From Chlamydomonas sphaeroides (lineage: Eukaryota > Chlorophyta > Chlorophyceae > Chlamydomonadales > Chlamydomonadaceae): a stretch of DNA of 64,000 nt. The notes under the pieces are model-generated. The model was not told the DNA's origin, made no database searches, and saw only the letters and a program-made list of their open reading frames with translations. The position numbers and the translations under genes are program-made. Shown piece by piece: positions 34,452 through 42,899 of this stretch (the first letter of the stretch is position 1; each line of letters starts with the position of its first letter). The stretch spans positions 62,001 to 126,000 of the forward strand of contig BDDC01000031.1 of assembly GCA_001662425.1 (NCBI GenBank), written 5' to 3'.

Positions 34452-35234
34452 ATGATTGAGTACGTCACTGACGCGGGCGTCCTGCGCAGCATGTCCGCTT
34501 TATACTTTGCGGGTATGGACAGTGCCAACATCGCAGCCCGCCGCGGCCAGCACGCGCAGCAGCTGCACGACCGCTACGTGGCTGCGTTCCAGACGTCACG
34601 ACCGCCAGCGTTGTTGGCGGCGGTCATCGAGCGTGCAGTTGAGACCGCCCAGCGGCACCTCTCTGCTTACCCGCGCATCGCAGCGGTGCTGCCTTGGAAG
34701 GTCGCCATCCTCAATACGTGGCACGACATTGAAGACGGATTCCCCCACACCCACGCAGACATCATCGTGCTGACCCTGGCGGCTCTGGCGATGTCCGAAG
34801 GCGACCTTGTCAGGCTGCTCATCCACGAAAAGGTCCACGTGTATCAGCGCATGTACCCCGCGGAGGTGCAGGTCCTGATTTTAAAGTACTGGGGCATGCG
34901 CATCCTGACGCTGGAGAGGAATGAAGTAAATCACCCCGGGGCGCGATGCAATCCCGACCTGTCCGCGTCAACTTATGGCAGCACCGCCGTACACTGTTAC
35001 CAGCGCCTGCGACCCGGCGCACGCAGCCTCTCGGAGTCGTTTGTACACTGTCGAACACGAAAACGTCTTGACGATAAAGAGGAGAGTTACCTGGCCACCA
35101 AGTACGAGCACCCCTACGAGGCCATGGCGTACATGATTCCAAAGATCCTGGTAAGAAGAACCGAGGACGCTTGGAAGGAAGGAAGAGATTTCTTCATGAC
35201 GCAGTTGCAACGGTGGATGACCATGTACCTCTAG
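34452..35234 (+). CDS. HExxH zinc-metallopeptidase-like protein
   Basis: The 260-residue protein has LVRLLIHEKVHVYQRM with an HEKVH motif at H125-H129, the zinc-binding and catalytic signature of zincin metallopeptidases. A later Glu in EHPYEAMAYMIPK (about residue 230) is a candidate third ligand. The same HEKVH-YQR context is familiar to me from uncharacterised proteins of mimivirus relatives. Substrate and location are unknown; there is no signal peptide. The start is the ATG at 34452; the TTG at 34437 is unlikely. Confidence 0.68.
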   Translation: MIEYVTDAGVLRSMSALYFAGMDSANIAARRGQHAQQLHDRYVAAFQTSRPPALLAAVIERAVETAQRHLSAYPRIAAVLPWKVAILNTWHDIEDGFPHTHADIIVLTLAALAMSEGDLVRLLIHEKVHVYQRMYPAEVQVLILKYWGMRILTLERNEVNHPGARCNPDLSASTYGSTAVHCYQRLRPGARSLSESFVHCRTRKRLDDKEESYLATKYEHPYEAMAYMIPKILVRRTEDAWKEGRDFFMTQLQRWMTMYL

Positions 35235-35235
35235 G

Positions 35236-35317
35236 TCACAACTCGAAAGTCTCAAGTCAACTCGAAAATCTCAGGTCAACTCGAAAATCTCAGGTCAACT
35301 CGAAAATCTCAGGTCAA
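35236..35317. repeat. 19-bp tandem repeat after stop codon
   Basis: About four copies of TCAACTCGAAAATCTCAGG, the first ones degenerate, begin directly after the TAG of the metallopeptidase-like gene and fill most of the interval before the J-domain gene. Nothing else is seen apart from a short unique stretch before the next ATG. Confidence 0.85.
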
Positions 35318-35386
35318 CGCGCGCAAGTGAAGCCGGCTTTTTTGGAGGCGAACTGTAACCTCGTAACGATCGAACGTCACGAAAAG

Positions 35387-36277
35387 ATGTCGTCACCGGA
35401 TCCATATCAAGTTCTACGTCTGCCCAAAGATTTCACATTGGAGCAGCTCAAGAGCAACTACAAGAAGCTAGCCCTGCAATTGCACCCCGACAAGAACTTG
35501 GTGAGTACCGACGATGCCGCTGAGATTTTCAAGATCTTGACGCATTGCTACAAACTCCTTGTACAGGAATACGAGCGTCGACAGAGCGACCGGACGTTCT
35601 CGGAGCTGCGCGAGTCCTCGAAGAAGGAACAACAACAACGACAACAACAACAACAACAACAACAACAACAGTCATCGAGGGGTGGCAACGAAGCGTTGTT
35701 TGCAGCGGGCGATGGCAAGTTCGACCAGGACCGCTTCAATCAGTTCTTCTCCGAGCACCGTGTGAGCGACCCGGTGCATGATACGGGGTACGGAGATTGG
35801 CTGCGCAGCGAGGCACCCGTGGATCGCCCGACATCGTCCGCCGCCAAAGGAGCTGGGCATCGCATGCCTTGGAGGAAGGAATGCAAATCACTCCTCTTAC
35901 ACGTAGACGCGCTCACGCTGACCCGCAGCAGGTTGAACTACAGCGAGATGGGCGTAGACACGATCGATGACTTTTCGTTGCCGCAAGGTACAGGCAAGCG
36001 CATGGGGGCCACCGACCTGCGCGTGGCATATTCGGGTCCTCCACCTGAGGAGGAGGCCGTCGCCGCGCGTCCAAACTATCGCAACATCAACGAACTCGAG
36101 AAAGACCGCTCCAGCATGTCGTACCAGCTGAACGACGAGGACGCTCGAGCGTACGAGGCGTATACGCAGTGGCGAACCCAACAAGAGCAACTGCAACAGC
36201 ACAACATCCTGCACACCGACAAACGTATCGAAACCGAGTACAGCAAGATCAGTAACCTGCTGCAGAATAGGAGGTAG
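35387..36277 (+). CDS. J-domain (DnaJ-like) protein with poly-Gln tract
   Basis: In the 296-residue protein, residues 5-65 form a J domain: YQVLRLPKDFTLEQLKSNYK, KLALQLHPDKN with the essential HPD, and AAEIFKILTHCYKLL. A run of about 17 mostly Gln residues (CAA repeats, 35628-35670) follows. The remaining part has a motif set (FDQDRFNQFFSEHRV, GYGDWLRSE) seen in the J-domain proteins of mimivirus relatives. It would recruit Hsp70, possibly for capsid assembly. The ATG at 35387 directly precedes the J domain; an in-frame upstream extension runs into repeat DNA and is rejected. Confidence 0.87.
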   Translation: MSSPDPYQVLRLPKDFTLEQLKSNYKKLALQLHPDKNLVSTDDAAEIFKILTHCYKLLVQEYERRQSDRTFSELRESSKKEQQQRQQQQQQQQQQSSRGGNEALFAAGDGKFDQDRFNQFFSEHRVSDPVHDTGYGDWLRSEAPVDRPTSSAAKGAGHRMPWRKECKSLLLHVDALTLTRSRLNYSEMGVDTIDDFSLPQGTGKRMGATDLRVAYSGPPPEEEAVAARPNYRNINELEKDRSSMSYQLNDEDARAYEAYTQWRTQQEQLQQHNILHTDKRIETEYSKISNLLQNRR

Positions 36278-36426
36278 GTAGGTAGGTAGGTAGGTAGGTA
36301 GGTAGGTAGGTAGGTAGGTAGGTAGGTAGGTAGGTAGGTNNNNNNNNNNCGAAGGTAGGTAGGTACGAAGGTAGGTAGGTACGAAGGTAGGTAGGTACGA
36401 AGGTAGGAAGGTAGGTACGAAGAGAT
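36274..36426. repeat. (GTAG)n microsatellite starting at the J-domain gene stop codon, with assembly gap
   Basis: The TAG of the J-domain gene is the first unit of a GTAG array that runs to about 36339, then 10 N (36340-36349), then GGTAGGTAGGTACGAA-type units to 36426. Because each unit contains TAG, extra stops are present in all frames. The real repeat length is unknown. Confidence 0.9.
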
Positions 36427-36488
36427 GAAGTAGAGGTAGAGACAAACAACAAAAGTACTGTTGTCAGATATTAATTATAGAAAGCATC

Positions 36489-37823
36489 ATGGCGCACCTC
36501 TACTTTTCAAAACGGGAATCGCTCATGACCCTGTTTGATAAGCTGCAGTCTGACGAGCTCAAAGCATTTCAGTTTCTGCTGTCGTCACAAGAGCATTACA
36601 CGTCGTCCCCGCAACCTGTGATGACGCTGCTGTCGCCAGATGGCAGGGATGTGTCGCGTGTCACCAAGCCAGCCGTTGTCAATGTCAACGACATGCGGCG
36701 GGACCTCGAGCGTGATGCGCGTGCCATTGTGTCCGAGTGTCTTGTGGCAGAACACGACGTGATAACGTGCGACCCGGCGGAGGTGGATGGGCGTCTCAAG
36801 ATCTACTACGCGCTGCTCCAGGAGCTCAGTAACATCCTTCGGTGCTGGACGCTAACGACCATGTACCATGTGACGCTGAACCAGTACACCAACAAAGCTG
36901 AGCTCGAGAGCATTCAGCGCGAGCGCGAGCGATGCATTCAGCGGCGCACACATGCCGTCAGAGACCTTCTCGCGCAGAGAGGCAACAAGAAGGGGCGTGG
37001 AGCCGCCACCGAGTACGATGAGCAAACACAGCATCTGAAACAACTGACCGACGAAAAGACCTATGTTGAGCATCTCGACGTTCCCTATATTGTCAAGATG
37101 CTGCCAAAGACCATCAGAGGGTCTGTCGATCCTACGAGGAGCTTGGAAATGTCAGGTCGACGAGGTCGGCGAAGTCGGCGAGGTGAAAGACGAACTGAAA
37201 GCAAACATGAAAGCATTGTCCTGTCAGAGGAGGTAGAACATGGTCTTGGTCTTGGTCTGGAACGACAGGTAGAACAGCGAGAAGGCAAGAAAGAAGGCAA
37301 GAAAGAACCGAGCAGGCAACTGGAGAACCTGGCCCGAAATGGTAAGGTGCTTTCGCGACTACTCACGCGGAGCCAATGTCTCAAAAAGAAAAAGAGCGAA
37401 CTTATGGCCATGCTACCAAACGTACCCGAAGATGCAAAACGCAAGCTTGTGAAAGGTGAGCTTTGCGACAAGGTTCTGACAACACATGCAGATGTCTCAC
37501 AAGATCAAGGAGTTCCACAAGATCAAGGAGTTCCACAGGATCAGGGAGTTCCTCAAGATCAGGGAGTTCCTCAAGATCAGGGAGTTCCTCAAGATCAGGG
37601 AGTTCCTCAGGATCAGGGAGTTCCTCAGGATCAGGGAGTTCCTCAGGATCAGGGAGTTCCTCAGGATCAGGGAGTTCCTCAGGATCAGGGGGTTCCACAA
37701 GATCAGGGAGTTCCACAAGATCAGGGAGAAACAGGACAGGACCCTGACGTCAAAGTGATTGAGCTTACACCAGCGGTACCCCCTGCACGCGGGCGGCGCG
37801 TACCACAACAACCCCGACCTTAA
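36489..37823 (+). CDS. Helical protein with C-terminal VPQDQG repeats
   Basis: In the 444-residue protein, residues 1-220 are helical (LFDKLQSDELKAFQFLLSSQ; SIQRERERCIQRRTHAVRDL). A basic Arg-rich stretch (RRGRRSRRGERR, about 223-235) could bind nucleic acid. Residues about 336-413 are 13 near-perfect copies of VPQDQG encoded by an 18-bp repeat (37495-37728). No known domain is recognised. The repeat is in frame with no stop in any frame, which creates several false long frames. Confidence 0.62.
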   Translation: MAHLYFSKRESLMTLFDKLQSDELKAFQFLLSSQEHYTSSPQPVMTLLSPDGRDVSRVTKPAVVNVNDMRRDLERDARAIVSECLVAEHDVITCDPAEVDGRLKIYYALLQELSNILRCWTLTTMYHVTLNQYTNKAELESIQRERERCIQRRTHAVRDLLAQRGNKKGRGAATEYDEQTQHLKQLTDEKTYVEHLDVPYIVKMLPKTIRGSVDPTRSLEMSGRRGRRSRRGERRTESKHESIVLSEEVEHGLGLGLERQVEQREGKKEGKKEPSRQLENLARNGKVLSRLLTRSQCLKKKKSELMAMLPNVPEDAKRKLVKGELCDKVLTTHADVSQDQGVPQDQGVPQDQGVPQDQGVPQDQGVPQDQGVPQDQGVPQDQGVPQDQGVPQDQGVPQDQGVPQDQGVPQDQGETGQDPDVKVIELTPAVPPARGRRVPQQPRP

Positions 37824-37882
37824 GAACAAAAGGTCGTGTAGTAGGTATTTAAATGTAAATTAGGTAGATGTAGTGACACACA

Positions 37883-38791
37883 ATGGGTGCCAGTCAAGGG
37901 CGCGAATTCCGTGAGGAGTTCACAGAGTTCATCCGCTCCAAAGTCAACGAACCCAAAACAAACGAGTACCTCCTGAAAGCGCTTGAAGCAATCGCGACAT
38001 CTACCGGGATTCCCACGGTATCCATATCAGCGCTGACGGAGCGCGTCGCGCTCATGGCGTTGTGGTACACGGCGCACGCCGTCAACATCAAGTACAGGAG
38101 CCAGCATCATTCTGACCTCGTGACGCTGCTTGCTCTCCTCCCCGATGGAGGAGACGAGGGGCTGCCAGAAGAAGAAAGACAGAGAGAAATAGCGAGTCTG
38201 CTCGCTGTTGCAGCGGGGGAAGAAGAAACTGGCAAAACGAATCTTTCAAAGAAACTGGAGACTGCACTTGGCGCGCTGGAACTCATGGATGCCGAAGGGT
38301 CCGTGGGGAACCTGCCGGTCATGCTTGGAGAGATCGCGCACAAAGGACTGATGCCATCTGAAGTGTGGTCATGCGAAACCAAGGTCAACAGAGAGTTGCG
38401 CAGGATCTACGTGAACATCATTGACGAAGCGAGGGTGGCGAAGATGGGGGTTACAATAAAGTTTTTCAGTTTGACTACAGACATTTTACAACAATTTACA
38501 ATGTACAGTTTCAACTCCTTCATAAAGTTCATGCGAGACTACAGCATCCTACCTGCGTTGCAAGAAGGACAACGAGGGGGGGCGGGAGAAGATCCTTCAA
38601 AAGAGTTGTTTCCGTGCCCATCCGTCACAGATCGCGGAACTGTCGATGTTGCAAAGCGACCCGACAAAGAACTCCTCTTGCACACAAAGAGAAAGCAACA
38701 AAAAAGCATCGACTACGCACACTCGTGGAAGAAGCAGGTGGGGGTCCTCATGCAAGTCCTCGTCACTCCTTCTCCTACAGCTCGTGCGTGA
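37883..38791 (+). CDS. Hypothetical protein
   Basis: The 302-residue protein is mainly helical. It starts MGASQGREFREEFTEFIRSK, and an N-terminal Gly in the MGxxxS-like context could be myristoylated. Its last 17 bp overlap the end of the globin-like gene on the other strand. No catalytic motif or membrane span is seen. N-myristoylation would put it on a membrane, as for several viral matrix proteins, but this is only suggested by the first residues. Confidence 0.58.
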   Translation: MGASQGREFREEFTEFIRSKVNEPKTNEYLLKALEAIATSTGIPTVSISALTERVALMALWYTAHAVNIKYRSQHHSDLVTLLALLPDGGDEGLPEEERQREIASLLAVAAGEEETGKTNLSKKLETALGALELMDAEGSVGNLPVMLGEIAHKGLMPSEVWSCETKVNRELRRIYVNIIDEARVAKMGVTIKFFSLTTDILQQFTMYSFNSFIKFMRDYSILPALQEGQRGGAGEDPSKELFPCPSVTDRGTVDVAKRPDKELLLHTKRKQQKSIDYAHSWKKQVGVLMQVLVTPSPTARA

Positions 38792-39269
38792 GGCTCCGCA
38801 GGAGTTCCAAGTCTTCTTGGTGTATCTCCTTGCCGACGAGGTGCTTGTGGATGATATTGTCGATGGCGAGAGCCATCTGATGTTTTGGGGTGTCGTTCTT
38901 TGCATTGTTTGGGTCTTCAAACATGACGTACATGTCCTGCATGCTCTTTACGATCTTCTGCATGCGACACATGAAAGACGTTTTCTCAGCGAGATTGATG
39001 TCGTCGACCGCGTGCTGTAGGCACTTGAGCCACGCGTCGAAATCGTCGCAGCACAGCGGCATGTGGCTGTGTACACGGTACAAGAACGCCGGCGCAGTCT
39101 CGAGTGTATGCGAGGCATCACAGAAGACGCTCGAGAACATGAAGCGAATCATGCCCAGATAGCATTGCTCATTGATCTTCGCAAAGTACTTGCCAATGGT
39201 TGGGTCGTGCGCTGCATAGTTCAGAAACGCCTTGGGCAGTTGCGCCAGATTGTAGACGTCGATATCCAT
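38775..39269 (-). CDS. Candidate truncated-hemoglobin-like protein
   Basis: The 164-residue protein fits a truncated globin in size and in helix order. LPKAFLNYAAHDPTIGKYF (residues 11-29) resembles the B-helix/CD region that usually reads FY..vl.DP.l..fF. LYRVHSHMPLCCDDFDAWL (64-81) resembles the F-helix block in which the proximal His (here H67) is followed nine residues later by F-D, exactly as in the family. The following HAVDDI matches the start of the last helices. If it binds heme it could bind oxygen or detoxify nitric oxide. It has a 50-residue C-terminal extension. The match is by eye, so family membership needs a profile or fold test. Confidence 0.6.
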   Translation of the reverse strand: MDIDVYNLAQLPKAFLNYAAHDPTIGKYFAKINEQCYLGMIRFMFSSVFCDASHTLETAPAFLYRVHSHMPLCCDDFDAWLKCLQHAVDDINLAEKTSFMCRMQKIVKSMQDMYVMFEDPNNAKNDTPKHQMALAIDNIIHKHLVGKEIHQEDLELLRSLTHEL

Positions 39270-39371
39270 TGACGCCTTACAATCTGTAAAGTTCCTTTTT
39301 TTAATGTGACATCAGTAAGGGGCTAAAAGCTTTACATGCACTTATGTATCTCTGTTACGCTCTTGCGGAGA

Positions 39372-40232
39372 TCATTCATTGCTATTACTCTCTGTACCAC
39401 AACTACTACTACTAGGCCGCGGGCTTGATGATGGACTCGATGATGGACTCATCATCCGAGGACTCGTCCCGGCGCTAATGACCGGGCTGATGATGCTGCA
39501 GCGCCGACGCCACCAGGACGTCGATGTTCGCCGTTTATGGCTCAGATCATTTTGGGGGTTTTTTCTCATCTGGGGTTCATCTCTTCCATCGGGTACCGTC
39601 TTGTACGTGTTGACACAAATGGAAGTGTTGAGAGAACTGCAGGGGTGCAGGGTGTTGAACGTCAGGCGCGTGCGCGACAGGAGACCACATGCGAATGCCT
39701 TTTGCAAGACGCACGCGGTACGCTTAGAGACGGTGCACGGCACTTGATAGACGTCGGGGATCGCAAGTAAGGACGCCTTTTTAGAGTTGACGCCCATGAC
39801 GCCGTACTTGATGAGGTCGTGAACATAGAATCGGCGCATGTCATTGGTCTCGCGCAGGTAATATGGCAGAGCACTGCCAGCGGTGTCGAGTGTCTCGAGG
39901 TTGTCAGCGTACATGTGGCGCTTGATGCCGAACCTGCTGCGCACAGGGACCACGAAGCACGCGTAGCCAGAGGAGAGGTTCACGCGGTAACGGACGACCC
40001 GGGAGGACCCAGACAGGTCGATGTCAAAGAGCCCGAGTGACTCCTCGTAGAGCTCGCGCATAGCGCATGCCTCGGGGGTTTCCCCAGGGTCGCTTGCGCC
40101 GCCGGCGTCCACGTACTTGCCAGTTTTGCGATCGCGGAACAGGATGATGGCCAGGCCGGATTGAATGACACTATTATTGTTATCGGGACTTCGAGAGGCA
40201 TAATGCTCCACGGGGATGACGCCGGCGCCCAT
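39372..40232 (-). CDS. Nudix hydrolase
   Basis: The 286-residue protein carries a Nudix box at residues 45-69: G45 followed by E51, then R59-E60 and E63-E64 in RELYEESLGLF. The residue normally Gly after the EE pair is shifted by one (SLG). The first 24 residues (IPVEHYASRSPDNN) and the region SGLAIILFRDRKTGKYVDAGG fit Nudix beta strands. Viral Nudix enzymes often remove mRNA caps (D9/D10-like) or clean nucleotide pools; which applies here is not clear. The C-terminal 60 residues are Ser-rich low complexity. Confidence 0.8.
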   Translation of the reverse strand: MGAGVIPVEHYASRSPDNNNSVIQSGLAIILFRDRKTGKYVDAGGASDPGETPEACAMRELYEESLGLFDIDLSGSSRVVRYRVNLSSGYACFVVPVRSRFGIKRHMYADNLETLDTAGSALPYYLRETNDMRRFYVHDLIKYGVMGVNSKKASLLAIPDVYQVPCTVSKRTACVLQKAFACGLLSRTRLTFNTLHPCSSLNTSICVNTYKTVPDGRDEPQMRKNPQNDLSHKRRTSTSWWRRRCSIISPVISAGTSPRMMSPSSSPSSSPRPSSSSCGTESNSNE

Positions 40233-40350
40233 GTGATGAGGTCGAGAGTACAGGTACAGGTACCCAGGTACACGTGTCCGTACTAAGGAACTAAAATGTT
40301 ATGCCAGTTTTTATTTGACGACTTTGACTCAGTGGAGACTCAGGAAATAT

Positions 40351-40695
40351 CTAAGACATGCGGTTGAAGAAGATGCGGGCAATGTAGAGGAGGAACATGA
40401 TGAAGAAGACGAACATGGTGTACACGAAGACGAGGTTGTACGCGCGGTAGCGGACTTCAGTGGCGCCGAAGCACTCTTTCTTGATGAGGTTCACGTACAG
40501 CACACCGAAGAGCGAGACGGTGATGACGTGGGTGCACTGCATGAGGTTGAAGATGCCCTCGTTGAAGTTGAAGATGACAAAGTAGATGGGCATCAGGAGT
40601 GCACCCAGTAGGATCAGGGTGATGTCAACAACATTGGAAGCGAGGGCTTTCTCGCCCTGATGGATTTCTTGGAACGATGGAGACTTGATTGCCAT
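40351..40695 (-). CDS. Small three-span membrane protein
   Basis: The 114-residue protein has spans VVDITLILLGALLMPIYFVI, THVITVSLFGVLYVNLI and LVFVYTMFVFFIMFLLYIAR. This three-helix layout of about 110 residues is common among small virion membrane proteins of giant viruses, but I do not recognise the family with certainty. Confidence 0.65.
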   Translation of the reverse strand: MAIKSPSFQEIHQGEKALASNVVDITLILLGALLMPIYFVIFNFNEGIFNLMQCTHVITVSLFGVLYVNLIKKECFGATEVRYRAYNLVFVYTMFVFFIMFLLYIARIFFNRMS

Positions 40696-40782
40696 TGTGA
40701 TTGTGATCTACTCTCTGTATAGGAACAGTTTTGTAACTAAGACAGAAAAAATATTTATTGTCTACTCGATATGCAGTGAGTA

Positions 40783-41376
40783 ATGGCGCAATATCATTAT
40801 ACCGCCCAGGGCGCGCTTCTTTCGACCGAGCATTTTGAAGAGATGCCCAGCAGCTCGGAACTCCAGTATCGTCAGAGAGACGGCCCCCAGTTCAGTGATG
40901 CGGACCTGGCGTCGCTGCTGTCGATGGATCCGAAGGCCGGCGGCGGCGCATCAACGGCGCAGGAGGCGGGGGCGCAGGCGGGGGCGCTCATGACGCCGTA
41001 CATGTCCACGCAGGTCAACACAAACCTGTCGTCGCTCGTGTATCCTACCGTACCGAACATGGAGCTCGGCCTGCACGCGTCCTTGGGCAGCAACTTCAAC
41101 ATCAACGGCAATCTCATCACGCGCAACAACCCCGACCTGTCCCGGAGTTACTTTGGGCGCCTGGAGCCGTCCAACGGCGACATGTTTATCAGCGTGGGGG
41201 ACTACCCCAGGTTCCGGTTGCTCAATGACAGCATCACGCTGCACCGCGACGCCCACTCGGTGCCCATGGTGTTCACGCCAGAGGACGATGGGCGCCATGC
41301 TTGCCTGCCGGACACCATGACCAACGATTTCAAGATCAAGTCCGTGGTGTACACCGCGGCTCACCCTAAAGCCTAA
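40783..41376 (+). CDS. Hypothetical protein, possible virion component
   Basis: The 197-residue protein begins MAQYHYTAQGALLSTEHF and has a Gly/Ala-rich stretch at about residues 49-68. A beta-like second half follows (LHASLGSNFNINGNLIT, NGDMFISVGDYPRFRLLND). There is no membrane span or catalytic motif. Its place before the abundant-looking Ala/Lys-rich SWIB gene and its beta-rich composition allow a structural role, which is only inference. Confidence 0.58.
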   Translation: MAQYHYTAQGALLSTEHFEEMPSSSELQYRQRDGPQFSDADLASLLSMDPKAGGGASTAQEAGAQAGALMTPYMSTQVNTNLSSLVYPTVPNMELGLHASLGSNFNINGNLITRNNPDLSRSYFGRLEPSNGDMFISVGDYPRFRLLNDSITLHRDAHSVPMVFTPEDDGRHACLPDTMTNDFKIKSVVYTAAHPKA

Positions 41377-41476
41377 TCCTCCGCCGCAGACAAAGTGATA
41401 TAAGGCTTTGCCAGAACACCAGTAATAACAAGCACCGCACAAAGACACTCTCTCAAGACAACCCTCCAGAGCAAAA

Positions 41477-42220
41477 ATGGCCACTACCAAGACCGCCGCC
41501 GATGTCGCGACCCCCGTTCCCGCTGCCGCCGCCGCCAAGTCGGCCAAGTCCCCTGCTGCTGCTCCTTCGTCGGCCAAGGCGGCGCCCCCTCCGACGGCTG
41601 CCGCTACCAAGGCCAAGGCCGCCAAGGCTGAGCCGGCAGCTCCTGTTGAAGCTCCCGCTGCTCCTGCTCAGGAGCTACCAGCAGCTGACCCTGTTGCCGA
41701 GGTGCCACTCGGTGACAAGATCACCAGCAACATCGCATCTCTCCTTGACAAGCTCACTGGTACGGAGTCGTCGTTTGTGTCGTTCTTCAAGGACATGAAG
41801 AACGAGCTCAAAGCCCTTCAAAAGGATGTCGCCAAGTTCCAGAAGGCCGCCGCCAGCAGCAAGCGCTCCAAGCGCGCCGCCGCCAGCAGTTCGAGCCCGG
41901 AGGATGCTGCACGCCGCAGCAGCGGCTTTCAGAAACCCACCGGCATCTCCGACCAGCTCGCCGACTTTCTAAACATTTCTCGCGGCACCCAGCTGCCCCG
42001 CATGGACGTGACGCGCAAAATCAACGAGTACATCAAGGTCAACAACCTGCAGGACCCCAATGACCGCCGCAAGATTCTCCCGGACGCCAAGCTGCACGCC
42101 CTTCTGGGCACGACTTCGGAGACGGTCGTGAGCTACTTCAACTACCAGGGCTTCCTCAAGGGCCACTTCATCAGCGCGGATGCCTCTGCTACTCCCGCTG
42201 CTGCGGCTGCGAGCCCCTAG
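41477..42220 (+). CDS. SWIB/MDM2-domain protein with Ala/Lys-rich N-terminus
   Basis: The C-terminal part of this 247-residue protein (about residues 150-235) matches the SWIB/MDM2 fold: FQKPTGISDQLADFLNISRG, MDVTRKINEYIKVNNLQDP, RKILPDAKLHALL. SWIB domains act in chromatin-remodelling and transcription complexes. The first 85 residues are Ala/Lys/Pro-rich like histone H1 tails or the tails of viral DNA-binding proteins, and a helical piece (about 85-145) links them. It probably binds DNA in the factory or the core. Confidence 0.85.
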   Translation: MATTKTAADVATPVPAAAAAKSAKSPAAAPSSAKAAPPPTAAATKAKAAKAEPAAPVEAPAAPAQELPAADPVAEVPLGDKITSNIASLLDKLTGTESSFVSFFKDMKNELKALQKDVAKFQKAAASSKRSKRAAASSSSPEDAARRSSGFQKPTGISDQLADFLNISRGTQLPRMDVTRKINEYIKVNNLQDPNDRRKILPDAKLHALLGTTSETVVSYFNYQGFLKGHFISADASATPAAAAASP

Positions 42221-42252
42221 CGGTCTTCTTCTCGAACTGAGCTCTTCCACTC

Positions 42253-42831
42253 TTAAATGAGCGCCGAATACTGGCACTCTGCCTCGAATCCAAAGATGCC
42301 AGGCGACACCTCTCCGCCGTTGATACACTTTTCATTGGCGTACTTTGATATGATTGTTTTTGTTGTTGTCGCAGCAGCTGTTGTTGTCGCAGCTGCTACT
42401 GCAACTGACGGAGAAGAGCTGGTGGTGCCAGGTGCTGGGCCTGCGCCGAACACGTACTCCAAAAGATCCTGGGGTACCCCTGACGGAGGAGCAGCAGGAC
42501 CTGACTCCACGTGCTTTTCTTCTCGTGCACTTGGAATCAACGCCGGGTGCAGAATGACGTCGGGAGGAGGAGGAGACGACGATTGTTCAGGAGCAGGGGC
42601 AGGAGCAGGGGCAGGAGCAGAAGCAAAAATGCTGCTTTGCTGCGACGGAGCGGGCATGATCACTTTAAGGCTGCTACCGCTGTTGTGACTGTTGTGACTG
42701 TTGCTGCCGCAAGCTGCTGACTCTTGTTCGTGACGTGCTGCCCGGTCTTGGATAACCCTGATCAGCAGCATGTGTGCCACCACGACAAAGAGGGTAAAGA
42801 CTAGGCTATTCTTGATTGCGACGGACAGCAT
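42253..42831 (-). CDS. N-terminally anchored protein with Pro-rich linker
   Basis: The 192-residue protein has a hydrophobic segment at residues 8-26 (NSLVFTLFVVVAHMLLIRV), a Ser/Ala/Pro linker with an AP repeat, and a conserved-looking C-terminal block (YANEKCINGGEVSPGIFGFE). I recall similar C-terminal blocks with a run of N-x-G-G in small membrane proteins of mimivirus relatives. It is likely a virion membrane protein with the tail outside or inside the particle. Confidence 0.6.
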   Translation of the reverse strand: MLSVAIKNSLVFTLFVVVAHMLLIRVIQDRAARHEQESAACGSNSHNSHNSGSSLKVIMPAPSQQSSIFASAPAPAPAPAPEQSSSPPPPDVILHPALIPSAREEKHVESGPAAPPSGVPQDLLEYVFGAGPAPGTTSSSPSVAVAAATTTAAATTTKTIISKYANEKCINGGEVSPGIFGFEAECQYSALI

Positions 42832-42899
42832 CTCTCTGAAGTTGACAAAGAAGTATATAGGGTTCTTAGGTTGCTTTCACCGGAGATATTGTAAACCAC

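Noticed and set aside
35503..35560. Intron in the J-domain gene starting at GGTGAGTACC
   Set aside because: The reading frame and the J domain are continuous across it, so the donor-like word is coding by chance.
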